DNA from: Xanthobacter oligotrophicus
Lineage (GTDB): Bacteria; Pseudomonadota; Alphaproteobacteria; Rhizobiales; Xanthobacteraceae
Reading direction: 5' to 3'
Length of the DNA: 64,000 bases
Assembly (NCBI RefSeq): GCF_008364685.1
Contig: NZ_VTTL01000006.1
Coordinates: forward strand, 248,001 to 312,000
Shown: positions 1 through 7,763 of the stretch, piece by piece
Position numbering within the stretch: position 1 is the stretch's first letter
How the letters are laid out: every line of letters starts with the position of its first letter
Notes under the pieces: model-generated
The model's database searches: none
What the model was told of the DNA's origin: nothing
Seen by the model: only the letters and a program-made list of their open reading frames with translations
Made by a program: the position numbers and the translations under genes

Positions 1-5
1 GGACC

Positions 6-1196
6 GTGGTGCTGGACCGGGCTGACGTGCAGACGGTTCGGCACGATGGCTTGGCTCGCAATCCCAGAGGTTGGTTCGAGGCGTTCATGCTGCGCCCGAT
101 CGACCGGCAGGTACACCAATTGCTGGAGGACGGTGTCCTCCTAAATCGTGTAGCCACCCTGCAGAGCCTGGGCGAAGCCCTGAACGCCAGAATCAGTCGC
201 GGGGGCAATTCGACCGAAACCGGCGTGGACCGAGCCCATCTTATCGACGCGCCCAACGAAGACCTCCCAGAGGACGCCGACGCGCACGGGCTACTCGCGG
301 GGCTGGACGGCGAGGGTAAATCCGCAGCCGACACTCTGCCGGCTGAGCAGTGGGCAAAGGTCAGAGCGCCGTATCGCAATCGGTTTGGCGGCAACGTCCT
401 GCTGATCCCTAGAAACCTAAAAAGCATCCGAGTTGTCGCGTCCCCGACCGGCTACACGTCTAGCACCATGGCGCTTTTCTTCGACAAGCCGGCCGACACC
501 GTCACTGCCCGCGAGAAGTGCCTGTTGGCAGCGATTGGCAGGTTTCTGCGTTCAAACGTGGCGCTCTACTTGGTTGCCACGATTGGCCGGCGGTGGCTGA
601 TGGATCGGCGGAACATCGAGCCCGAAGATCTTAAAGCCCTTTACGTGCCGATCATCGATCTAGACGACGCGCGGATCGATGGAATCCTAGCTCGAAGCGG
701 AGCAGAGTTGGACTCCTATATCCTGCAATGCCTCGGCCTCAACGGCGACCTCCAACGGGCGGTCCGGGAGTTCGTAGCATTCCGGATCGGGTTCCAGGAT
801 GGCGAGGTGCCGCTTAAGGCGCTGCAGGTGCCAGAAGCTCTAGAAATGGACCGTTATCGCGATGTCCTGCAGCATACACTGGATGGCTTGATGGGACGCA
901 AAAACGCGTTCCGGCTGGAGATGATGACCGATGTCGGTCTCGGAGTCGGGGCGGTCGGAGCGCACTTCGTGAAGGACTATACCACGCCAACGCCGCAGGG
1001 CCTCTGCCTCAACGCCCTTGCTGCCTATGCAAGGTCCTCGGCTAACAGTTTCACCGACAGTCTAGCCATGGCGTACTTGGTTAACCCGGTCAGCGTCACC
1101 GTCGTCAAGCCGTTGGAATATTTCCGCTGGACTGTCGACAGCGCCTTCTCCGATGGCCAGCGGATCATGTCCGCCTTCTCAAAGGGCAGGGTGTGA
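6..1196 (+). CDS. Probable C-terminal part of a DNA N6-methyltransferase-type R-M protein (truncated by window edge)
   Basis: The reading frame is open to the left edge, so the GTG at 6 is only the first possible start inside the window and the real start probably lies outside. The segment around residues 125-220 (positively charged LLIPRNLKS, then a stretch with FLRSNVALYLVATIGRRWLMDRR and a DLKALYVPI end) resembles the target-recognition and C-terminal part of type I/IIG N6-adenine methylases. No catalytic NPPY motif is visible because the N-terminal part is missing. The stop overlaps the next gene in a GTGA arrangement, and that gene encodes a PD-(D/E)XK nuclease-like protein, which supports a restriction-modification or related defence locus. 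The methylase identity is inference; the pairing and the overlap are seen directly. Confidence 0.42.
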   Translation: MVLDRADVQTVRHDGLARNPRGWFEAFMLRPIDRQVHQLLEDGVLLNRVATLQSLGEALNARISRGGNSTETGVDRAHLIDAPNEDLPEDADAHGLLAGLDGEGKSAADTLPAEQWAKVRAPYRNRFGGNVLLIPRNLKSIRVVASPTGYTSSTMALFFDKPADTVTAREKCLLAAIGRFLRSNVALYLVATIGRRWLMDRRNIEPEDLKALYVPIIDLDDARIDGILARSGAELDSYILQCLGLNGDLQRAVREFVAFRIGFQDGEVPLKALQVPEALEMDRYRDVLQHTLDGLMGRKNAFRLEMMTDVGLGVGAVGAHFVKDYTTPTPQGLCLNALAAYARSSANSFTDSLAMAYLVNPVSVTVVKPLEYFRWTVDSAFSDGQRIMSAFSKGRV

Positions 1197-1990
1197 CCCC
1201 GGCACCGTCCGCAGTCCCAGACCTTGCTGCCGTCCTCCTCCGGCACGGATTCTCGCCGGTGGGGGCCGAGCTGTGGGCGCGTTTCGTCGACGAAGTCGCT
1301 GCGGTGCTGGGTCAGGCGGAGCGCGAACTGAAGGTGCCAGCGACATGGGCAGCGTTCACGTCAAAGAGAGGCGCACTGGGCGTCGGCAAGCGTAGCGCCA
1401 AAGCGGGCGCGGTCCGTCCGCCGCTTGAGGACGCCCTGACCGCAGAATTGGGCCATATCGCTCGCCGCCTGCGCGCGAGCCTGGCTCAGGGGCATTTCCT
1501 GCGACTGCACGAGGTTGCGTTCGCCACGGAGCATTTGGTCGAAAGCCGGACCCGAACCGGGCGTTACTCGCGCAAGGTCGACTTTTTCATCTACGCTCAA
1601 ACTGGCGAGGGCGGTCCAGAGTTGGCGATCGAGGCGAAACCTCTACGCACCGCAAGTGACATCGGCAGCCGATATCTCGCCGCCGAAGGCCTGGGCTGCT
1701 TCCTGACCGAGGACTCCCCCTACACCGGCCACTCTCTCGCGGGCATGTTGGCCTATTCGATTGGTCCCGAAGGCCTGTCGCACGCCGCGGCCTTACGCGC
1801 GGCGCTCGGGTCAGGTTCGGCGCCCGCCCTCAACCTCGACGACATCCAGTCAAGGGGAAGTGGCCAGATCCTGCTCTGTAGCCGGCACGCTCGACCGGCG
1901 CTCTCGACCACGCCGATCACCATCGTGCACTTGGAGATGCAGTTCTCACCGGAACCAGACGCTAGCGACGGCGAGGCAGGCCAGTATTAG
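1193..1990 (+). CDS. PD-(D/E)XK nuclease-like protein, probable restriction endonuclease
   Basis: 265 residues starting at GTG 1193, four bases inside the end of the upstream gene, so translation is probably coupled. Residues 128-150 form a PD-(D/E)XK-like active site: KVDFF (Asp130), a short loop, then a beta strand ELAIEAKPL with Glu147 and Lys149. An upstream acidic residue (Glu107 or Glu113) could complete the site. No helicase or other domain is visible. Fused in an operon with a methylase-like gene, it would cut DNA at sites the partner protects. The alternative is a nuclease of another anti-phage system. The specific family was not recognised. Confidence 0.55.
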   Translation: MTPAPSAVPDLAAVLLRHGFSPVGAELWARFVDEVAAVLGQAERELKVPATWAAFTSKRGALGVGKRSAKAGAVRPPLEDALTAELGHIARRLRASLAQGHFLRLHEVAFATEHLVESRTRTGRYSRKVDFFIYAQTGEGGPELAIEAKPLRTASDIGSRYLAAEGLGCFLTEDSPYTGHSLAGMLAYSIGPEGLSHAAALRAALGSGSAPALNLDDIQSRGSGQILLCSRHARPALSTTPITIVHLEMQFSPEPDASDGEAGQY

Positions 1991-2100
1991 GGGCTCTGCT
2001 AATGGCACCGGTACCACCTCTACACGTCCCGCCGCTTAGCGCCATCGCTGACATAGATAGTGCGAATGCCGGATGCGTCCGGGCAGAGTCGGAGTAGATC

Positions 2101-2280
2101 ATGGCCGAGCGATTTGAACGCCACCGCCAGCCTTGGACCCATGAGGAACTCGAAAAGCTCAAAGTGCTCGCCAAGAAGGGCATGCCACTCAAAGCCATTT
2201 CGAAAGCCATGACGCGCAGCGAGGAATCCATCAAAGACCGCGCCAAAATCGATGGCATCGGGATCGCCAAGCTCAGGTAG
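2101..2280 (+). CDS. Small SANT/Myb-like helix-turn-helix protein
   Basis: 59 codons from ATG 2101 to TAG 2280. The sequence has the PWTxEEL...KLAKKGMPLKAISKAMTRSEESIKDRA pattern of small alphaproteobacterial SANT/GcrA-like DNA-binding proteins: an acidic first helix after a PWT motif, then a helix-turn-helix ending in a charged recognition helix. It probably binds DNA, with unknown targets. It sits alone between the nuclease gene and the integrase, in the accessory part of the first element. No Shine-Dalgarno stronger than GGAGTAG upstream (about 2092-2098) is visible. Confidence 0.6.
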   Translation: MAERFERHRQPWTHEELEKLKVLAKKGMPLKAISKAMTRSEESIKDRAKIDGIGIAKLR

Positions 2281-2346
2281 GCTCTACTCACGGTACAGCC
2301 CCGAATGCGCGCCCCATGCTTGGCTCTCACAGAATGCCAAATTGGC

Positions 2347-2436
2347 ATTTTGGCAATTTCGGCACAATCGGTGTGTCAAAAATATGCGGTCAAGTCATTG
2401 AAAACAGGTTATATTTCTATTTTGGCGATTTCGGCA
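2347..2436 (+). repeat. Pair of 18-bp direct repeats in AT-rich intergenic DNA
   Basis: Copies at 2347-2364 and 2419-2436 share 17 of 18 bases (ATTTTGGCRATTTCGGCA), and further TTTTGGCA units lie directly next to them (2341-2346, 2435-2443). The stretch 2281-2501 is distinctly AT-rich compared with its surroundings and holds no convincing gene. It lies just after the 3' end of the integrase gene. The function is unknown; it could be protein-binding sites. Confidence 0.5.
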
Positions 2437-2501
2437 TTTTGGCACATAAGACACCCTTTTCTATAAGTAGTAGTATTATAATACCCTTATATCTCCATCC
2501 A

Positions 2502-3710
2502 TCATTCCACAGCCTTTGGCTGGCAATGGGCCGCCCAGGCCGTCATCAGCTCCCGGCGCTTCTCCAAGGCATCACCCCGGCGATAGGCACGCTCGGTGGC
2601 ATCCCCCACGACATGGGCCAGGGCGGCCTCGGCTATCTCCCGTGGGAAGCCCGTCTCCTCGGCTGCCCAGTCCCGGAAAGACGAGCGGAAGCCGTGGACG
2701 GTGATCTCCAGCTTCTGGCGGCGCAGCAGCATCTCCATGGCCATGCCGCTCAAGGGGCGGCCCTTCCGCTGCCCAGGGAAGATGTACGCACCCTTGTCGT
2801 CATCCTCTGGGCGCAGGGCTTCCAGCGCCCCTAGGAGCGCAATGGCGGGCGCCGTGAGGGGTACGCGATGTTCTCGCCCGGCCTTCATGCGATTGGCCGG
2901 CACCGTCCACACCTCGGCCTTCAGGTCGACCTCGCCCCACATCGCCCCCAGCACCTCACCCGACCGGGCGGCCGTCAGGATGGCGAACTCCAGCGCTCGC
3001 GCTGCCATAGCCTCCCGTGTCCGCAGTTCGGTGAGGAAGGCTGGCACCTCGGCATAGGGCATGGCGGGGTGATGGCCGCGCTGGAGCTTCTGGCGCTTCG
3101 GCAGCAGAGTGTCGAGGTGGCCGCGCCAGCGGGCAGGGTTCTCTCCCGTGCGCAGTCCCTTGGCCTTGGCGGCATCCAGCACCTTCTCGATGCGCCCCCG
3201 GAGGCGAGAGGCCGTCTCGTTCTTCTCCATCCACACCGGTTGCAGGACCGCGAGCACATCATCGGTGTTGATGTCCGCCAGCTTCCTCTCGCGGATCTTC
3301 GCGCAGTAGGCGGGGCCGAGTGTCATTTTCCATTGTGCCGCGTGCTTCTCATTCCTGAAGCCGGGCGTCAGCTTCTCGGCCATGGCATCCGCGAATGCGC
3401 CGAAGGAAGGTGCCTCCTCAGCCTCCTTCTGGCGCGCCGTAGCGGCTTTCCGGCTTTCCAGTGGGTCCTGCCGCTCCGCAGTGAGGCGACGGGCGTCCTC
3501 GGCCTTCTGGCGCGCTTCAGCGAGCCCCACGTCCCTCGCCGAGCCCAGCCCCATCTCCCGGCGCTTCCCATCGCGGCGGAACATGAAGAGCCAGGCCTTG
3601 GTGCCGGTGGGGCCGACTTGGAGGTAGAGCCCACCACCGTCCGCATAGCGGCCCGGTTCCTTCAGGTTCGCGACTGTCCGTGCGGTGAGACGGTTCGTTG
3701 CGCGTGCCAC
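2502..3710 (-). CDS. P4-type tyrosine integrase of the first (left) element
   Basis: 402 residues with the layout of P4-like island integrases: N-terminal DUF4102-type arm-binding domain (about 1-90), core-binding helices (about 100-200) and catalytic domain (about 215-385). The catalytic set is complete: Arg249 in TAARSGE, the His339-x-x-Arg342 pair in VHGFRSSFRD, His366 in LAHVVGD and nucleophile Tyr376 in ERAYRRGD. It would integrate and excise the element that ends at the att-like core 3895-3912, 185 bp upstream of its start. It is closely similar throughout to the integrase at 20526-21740, which suggests the same or a related target site. Confidence 0.93.
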   Translation of the reverse strand: MARATNRLTARTVANLKEPGRYADGGGLYLQVGPTGTKAWLFMFRRDGKRREMGLGSARDVGLAEARQKAEDARRLTAERQDPLESRKAATARQKEAEEAPSFGAFADAMAEKLTPGFRNEKHAAQWKMTLGPAYCAKIRERKLADINTDDVLAVLQPVWMEKNETASRLRGRIEKVLDAAKAKGLRTGENPARWRGHLDTLLPKRQKLQRGHHPAMPYAEVPAFLTELRTREAMAARALEFAILTAARSGEVLGAMWGEVDLKAEVWTVPANRMKAGREHRVPLTAPAIALLGALEALRPEDDDKGAYIFPGQRKGRPLSGMAMEMLLRRQKLEITVHGFRSSFRDWAAEETGFPREIAEAALAHVVGDATERAYRRGDALEKRRELMTAWAAHCQPKAVE

Positions 3711-3756
3711 ATACCCCTCCGATGGGAAGCCAGCCCCACCGGGATCCTAAATACTC

Positions 3757-3777
3757 CAACCCCACTTTCAACCCCAC
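3757..3777 (+). repeat. Two direct CAACCCCAC repeats upstream of the left integrase
   Basis: CAACCCCAC occurs at 3757-3765 and 3769-3777, exactly 12 bp apart, with a related CAGCCCCACC at 3731-3740. The spacing near one helical turn and the place between integrase start and the att core fit arm-type binding sites for the integrase. This is an inference from position and phasing. Confidence 0.4.
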
Positions 3778-3894
3778 CAAGTGAGCTGGCTTTGGCCGGA
3801 CGCTTTGGAACGGCGGCGGACAGGTGATGGCATATATGATTGATAAAACTGATATTCAGTGAATGCGTCGGAGTGCCTCCGGACAGCAGTTCGT

Positions 3895-3912
3895 CGGACC
3901 CCCTCTCCGCCA
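3895..3912 (+). other. att-like core: 3' end of a tRNA-Ser gene, copy 1
   Basis: The 18-mer cggaccccctctccgcca reads as the 3' half of a T arm, a seven-base acceptor strand (CCTCTCC), discriminator G and CCA, as at the 3' end of bacterial tRNA-Ser genes. The bases before it do not complete a T arm or any other tRNA part, so it is a duplicated tRNA end left by integration. The same 18 bases recur at 21892-21909. It marks the junction between the first element (left) and the 18-kb element (right). The intact tRNA should lie outside the window. Confidence 0.68.
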
Positions 3913-3967
3913 GTTCATTTCAATAAGCACTTGATATCAGACATGATTTTCGCCTGTCGAAAATCTG

Positions 3968-3988
3968 TGCCCCAGCATCTGCCCCAGC
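3968..3988 (+). repeat. Left-end arm-type repeats (GTGCCCCAGC, CTGCCCCAGC)
   Basis: Two ten-base units at 3968-3977 and 3979-3988, 11 bp apart in the same orientation. The same unit occurs three times at 21743-21775 beside the right integrase. Lying just inside both ends of the element, they resemble the two arms of a lambda-type attachment site. Function is inferred. Confidence 0.5.
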
Positions 3989-4212
3989 GCATTCGCTGGA
4001 TTGCCCTGATATGCTGTGACACCTCACGATCCGCATGCCGGCTCCATCGCGCGATAGCCAGATTGGCAATAGGCCGCCGCCGCCCGGCCTTCGGCCACCC
4101 GGCTCACAATCCGCTCATTTCCTCTCAATCGCACGTTCAAGGCCCTTTTCGTGGACCCGGCTGCGCTCGCTCAGGATTGCTTCAACCCGCTTCTTCACCG
4201 CTTCATCGAGCT

Positions 4213-4404
4213 TCAAGCGCCGCGCTGCTGGATTTCCGCAACGCGGGCCTGAACCTTGACATTTCTTGACAACCTTGAGGCCGCTTCCTGCATGCTCTTG
4301 CTGCTGCCGGAATACCCCGCCTCGACATAAGCCTCATCCGCGCTCTTGCCCTTGGCAAGCTCCTGCGCGAAGCGCTCGTGGCGGCCGTTGTGAAGCGGAG
4401 CCAT
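4213..4404 (-). CDS. Short TerS-like (terminase small subunit) protein, possibly frameshifted
   Basis: 63 residues from ATG 4404, preceded by GAGGGT at a good distance; a longer frame exists upstream but lacks a ribosome site. The sequence (RHERFAQELAKGKSADEAYVEAGYSG, then AASRLSRNVKVQARVAEIQQRGA) matches the N-terminal DNA-binding half of small terminase subunits, which recognise pac/cos DNA for packaging. It stops at 4213, shorter than usual. In the next frame, coding-like sequence continues as LDEAVKKRVEAILSERSR and on to a TGA at 4115, so a one-base shift near 4215-4225 may have split a protein of about 97 residues. It is the last gene of the leftward block. Confidence 0.55.
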   Translation of the reverse strand: MAPLHNGRHERFAQELAKGKSADEAYVEAGYSGSSKSMQEAASRLSRNVKVQARVAEIQQRGA

Positions 4405-4524
4405 CTTCACCCTCTGAATCCACTGGCGGGAATTGGCCCTGAGCACCACCCCGAAAGCCTTGGGGTACAAAGCCTCATGAGGGGTGATTCCACCGTCAGG
4501 TCACCACCCCTCAGGCACGGGCCT

Positions 4525-7500
4525 TCATGCCATTCCCATCACGCCGCTGGTAATCCCCACGGGGCGGCGGCGGGCCATCTCCCGCGCGACCTTCTCCACA
4601 CCCGGCGAATAGGTGTGGACCGGGATGCCCCGGCTCAGCAGGGCCTCGGCGACGGCCCGATGGGAAGGAGGAGCGCCATCCAGGCTGCTCCGGCGCTCTG
4701 GCGCAGGAGGCGCGAGAATGGGGCGGGCCGGCCGGTCCACCCCGAATATGTCACCCATCTTGCCGCGGCCCTGCGGCGTCGGGGCATCCGAGCCAGGCAG
4801 CAGCGACGCCCGGATGTAGGCTTGGGCGAGGGAGAGGGCTTCCTGTGGCGTCGGGGTGTCCGAGACCTTCGCCAGCAGCGCCCGCGCCCGGTCCGGGTTC
4901 AACATTGCGTCCTTCACGATGTCGTCCACGCTCGCGAGCCCGGCCTGTCGCATGGCCTCGATGATGCGCCCGAGGTGAGCCCCGCCACCGGCGCCTACTG
5001 CGGCCCCAAGGCCACCACTGGCCATGCTGCCGGCCGCAGCGCCAGCGCTGGCCAGCGCGCCGGGAGACAGCAGCCGTGAGAGCCAGGATTGCGCCCCGCC
5101 GGCCTGTCCCACTGCGAGAAGGTCCTGAACGGTGTTCGACCGGCCGGGAAGCTTCGCGGTTCGGTTCGACCGGCTCAGGTCCTCGGCGATGGCGGCGAGC
5201 GTCCTGACTTCATCATCGCTGAACACCTGCCGAAGCGCCGAGGCGGAGAGCTTGACGAACTCCTGAAACCGGTCCGAGCGGATCAGCTTCTCCTGGCTGG
5301 TGGCGGCTTCCGTGTTCCCGATGAACCGCAGGTTGATGTAGTCGGCCACGGCCTTGCGCAGGCCCTGCCGCGCTTCCTCGCTGCCGGCGGTCTCGCGGGC
5401 GAGGCGGCTCATCTGCTGCACGGCATCCTGCCGGGAGAAGATACCCCCGATGGTCCGCGTCACGTCCGCCGGGTCGTCCAGATTGAGCAGGCGAGCCACG
5501 GCGCCTTGCTCGAAGGCGTCAAGCTGGGCTTTCCGCTCGGCTGCGAGGCGGGCCATGGTCTCGGACGCCGCCACCGGGTCGGCCAGCATGCGGTCCACCT
5601 CGGGCACAGCCCGGAGTGCATCGGCGTGCTTCTGCCGCCACGCCTGCACCTTGGCCGGGTCCAGGGTGCCGTCAAGTGGGCTTTCCGCCGCCTTGCGCAG
5701 GGTGCTGATGGCATAGTCGCGGATCTGCGGCAGGGCCTCAGGCGCGGCATTGCGCAGCGCCTGCATGGCCTCATAGCCGCGCGGGCCGGGCAGGAAGAAG
5801 CGGCCGGGGACCACCGAGGCTTCGGTTTGGAACGGCCCGGAGGCGCCCGAGCGCTTGGTGACCGCACCCACTCGCCCAGCGTCGAAGGTCTGCGCCCGCT
5901 GCTTTGTCGCCTCGGATGCGGCCTTCAGTCGGCCGGCGGCTCCTTCGTCGAAGTTGGGAATGAGGTTGTCGAAGAGGCCAGGGCTTTGTACGCCTTCAGC
6001 TCCCGCAGGCCCTTGAGGTCTGCCGAGGCCTTGAGGTCGCGTTCCAGCCACTGGAGAAACTCGGCCCGCTCCGCTGGCGGCATTTCCTCCACCGCCTTCT
6101 GCAAGGCTGTCCCCCATTGGTACGGCTTGCGCTCGCTGCTCATACCAAGCCTGGGTCTTCTGCCTCATAGCGGCGAACATCGCCGCCATGGTGTCCTCTT
6201 CGGACATCGCGCCGGCCTGCACCGCCTGCTGTTCCATTGCAGCCTTGGACGCCACCGCGTTCTCGATATCGCGTTCGATGGCGCCGCGCAGCTGCGACAG
6301 GCGGGAATATACGCGGGTCTGGCCGTTCGTGGAAAGCTCCTGACGCAGCGCCTCGGACACCCGGCTGCGCAGCGCCGTCATCTCGCGGAATGGCACCACG
6401 TCGGGATACTGCAGGGCCGTGGCGATGGTAGCGGCTTCCTCGCCAGCCAGCGGCGCCGCCGACTTCTCCAATCCCTTCACGATGGACCGGGCCGCCTCGC
6501 GGGTTCCGGTGCCATGCAGGTTCAAGTCGCCGTTCGGGTCCACGGCCTGCCACAGGGCGCGCTCGCGCTCCTTGGCGACGCCGCGGGCATCCATGATGTT
6601 CTGCCGGATGCCGGTGCCGTAGCCCTCGGGTGTGCCCTCGCCGCCGAGCCGGCCCGCTGCCTCACGCGCCGCGTTCGTGGCGCCGGTGACGGCCTGCCCC
6701 GTGGCTTCGTCCAGAGCGGCGAGGTTATGGCGCAGGGACTGCACCACCTGTTCGGGGGCGCCCTGTGGTTGAATCCCCCGAAGAGTACCGACACGGGCCG
6801 CATTCTGGTCCGCCTGGCGTTCGAGGAAGGCGGCCGGGAAGCGGCTGTCGCTCGCCCGCTCCAGCACGCCCAGGCCCATGTCACCGGTCAACTGGAAGGT
6901 GGTCGGCTCCGAACCAGCCACCAGATTGCGGGGCATAGCGCCCGGCTCGGCGGGCAGGCCCACCGTCTTCGAGGCATTGGCCGCATCGATGGCGTCCCGC
7001 GCGGCATAGGGATCGCTCGCCGCGTCCCACAGCCGCCGGCCCGCCGCTGCCTCCTGCGCCGCCGGGTCGGACAGGCGGAAATCGCGCCACGCCTGAGTGA
7101 TCTGGGCAGCGCCCCGGCCCGCCGCGATGGCGCCGGCACCAGCCGCACCGCCCACGAGGTTGCCGGCCGTCTCGGCGAGGGGCTTCCAAGGCTCGGGCAC
7201 CACCTGGCCGGCCATCTGGCCGCCAACACCGGCCGCAGCGCCCACCGCGGCATTGGTGGCGACATCGCCCACGGAGGCAGAACGGCCGAAGATGGAGCCC
7301 AGCATGTTCATGGCGCCTTCGCCGACGGCGCCGGCCCGATTGAGCGTGCCCAGGGCCGCTTCGGGGGCGATCATGCCGCCGACGCCAGCGCCGGCCGCGC
7401 GGGCCAGCTTCTCCTCGGTGCTCGTGGCCTGCACCTTGGCGGGGTCGTTTACGCCCACCGCCTCGCCGGCACCCGCCAGCCACCGGCTGGAGCCGGGAAG

Positions 7501-7761
7501 GTTGGTGCGCGCCTGCGGCAGCTCGGCGCCCGTTACGGCGTTGACGCCCTGCACCGCCTTGTTCGTCACCCAAGTCGCGGCATCCACCGGCGCGCCCAGC
7601 GTCGAATAGATCATGTCGTTGACGCCGGCCGTGGCGTTGTTCCAGAGGCCGCCGGGGGAGGGCTGGGCCGGCTGCTGCGGCCGGCTCGGGATCAGGTCAT
7701 CGAACAGGCCAGCGCCGGCCTGCTGTGGCTGCGCGGGAATCAGATCGTCGAACATGCCCAT
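4525..7761 (-). CDS. Large Gly/Ala-rich virion or DNA-ejection-like protein with FDDLIP motifs
   Basis: About 1,078 residues from ATG 7761 (a TTG at 7767 and an ATG at 7755 are alternatives); its start overlaps the stop of the preceding gene. The N-terminus carries two FDDLIP motifs about 15 residues apart, and a third (FDNLIP) occurs mid-protein, a pattern seen in large phage proteins of Rhizobiales that are annotated as structural or internal virion proteins. Long Gly/Ala-rich, weakly hydrophobic segments (about residues 145-235 and 900-935) could insert in membranes. The middle part (residues about 560-640) is low in complexity. No enzymatic motif was recognised. Role in the particle or in DNA entry is inferred from family resemblance and neighbours. 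Confidence 0.6.
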   Translation of the reverse strand: MGMFDDLIPAQPQQAGAGLFDDLIPSRPQQPAQPSPGGLWNNATAGVNDMIYSTLGAPVDAATWVTNKAVQGVNAVTGAELPQARTNLPGSSRWLAGAGEAVGVNDPAKVQATSTEEKLARAAGAGVGGMIAPEAALGTLNRAGAVGEGAMNMLGSIFGRSASVGDVATNAAVGAAAGVGGQMAGQVVPEPWKPLAETAGNLVGGAAGAGAIAAGRGAAQITQAWRDFRLSDPAAQEAAAGRRLWDAASDPYAARDAIDAANASKTVGLPAEPGAMPRNLVAGSEPTTFQLTGDMGLGVLERASDSRFPAAFLERQADQNAARVGTLRGIQPQGAPEQVVQSLRHNLAALDEATGQAVTGATNAAREAAGRLGGEGTPEGYGTGIRQNIMDARGVAKERERALWQAVDPNGDLNLHGTGTREAARSIVKGLEKSAAPLAGEEAATIATALQYPDVVPFREMTALRSRVSEALRQELSTNGQTRVYSRLSQLRGAIERDIENAVASKAAMEQQAVQAGAMSEEDTMAAMFAAMRQKTQAWYEQRAQAVPMGDSLAEGGGGNAASGAGRVSPVAGTRPQGLGRPQGPAGAEGVQSPGLFDNLIPNFDEGAAGRLKAASEATKQRAQTFDAGRVGAVTKRSGASGPFQTEASVVPGRFFLPGPRGYEAMQALRNAAPEALPQIRDYAISTLRKAAESPLDGTLDPAKVQAWRQKHADALRAVPEVDRMLADPVAASETMARLAAERKAQLDAFEQGAVARLLNLDDPADVTRTIGGIFSRQDAVQQMSRLARETAGSEEARQGLRKAVADYINLRFIGNTEAATSQEKLIRSDRFQEFVKLSASALRQVFSDDEVRTLAAIAEDLSRSNRTAKLPGRSNTVQDLLAVGQAGGAQSWLSRLLSPGALASAGAAAGSMASGGLGAAVGAGGGAHLGRIIEAMRQAGLASVDDIVKDAMLNPDRARALLAKVSDTPTPQEALSLAQAYIRASLLPGSDAPTPQGRGKMGDIFGVDRPARPILAPPAPERRSSLDGAPPSHRAVAEALLSRGIPVHTYSPGVEKVAREMARRRPVGITSGVMGMA

Positions 7762-7763
7762 GG

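Noticed and set aside
2316-2834. 172-codon plus-strand frame over the end of the left integrase
   Set aside because: It runs through the AT-rich repeats and the integrase antisense; not protein-like.
3841-3912. Complete tRNA-Ser gene at the left junction
   Set aside because: Only the 3' 18 bases look like tRNA; no acceptor 5' strand, D arm or anticodon arm upstream.
3974-3991. 18-bp identity AGCATCTGCCCCAGCGCA with 21761-21778 as att core
   Set aside because: It is made of two of the arm-type CTGCCCCAGC units; the tRNA-like 18-mer nearby is a better core.
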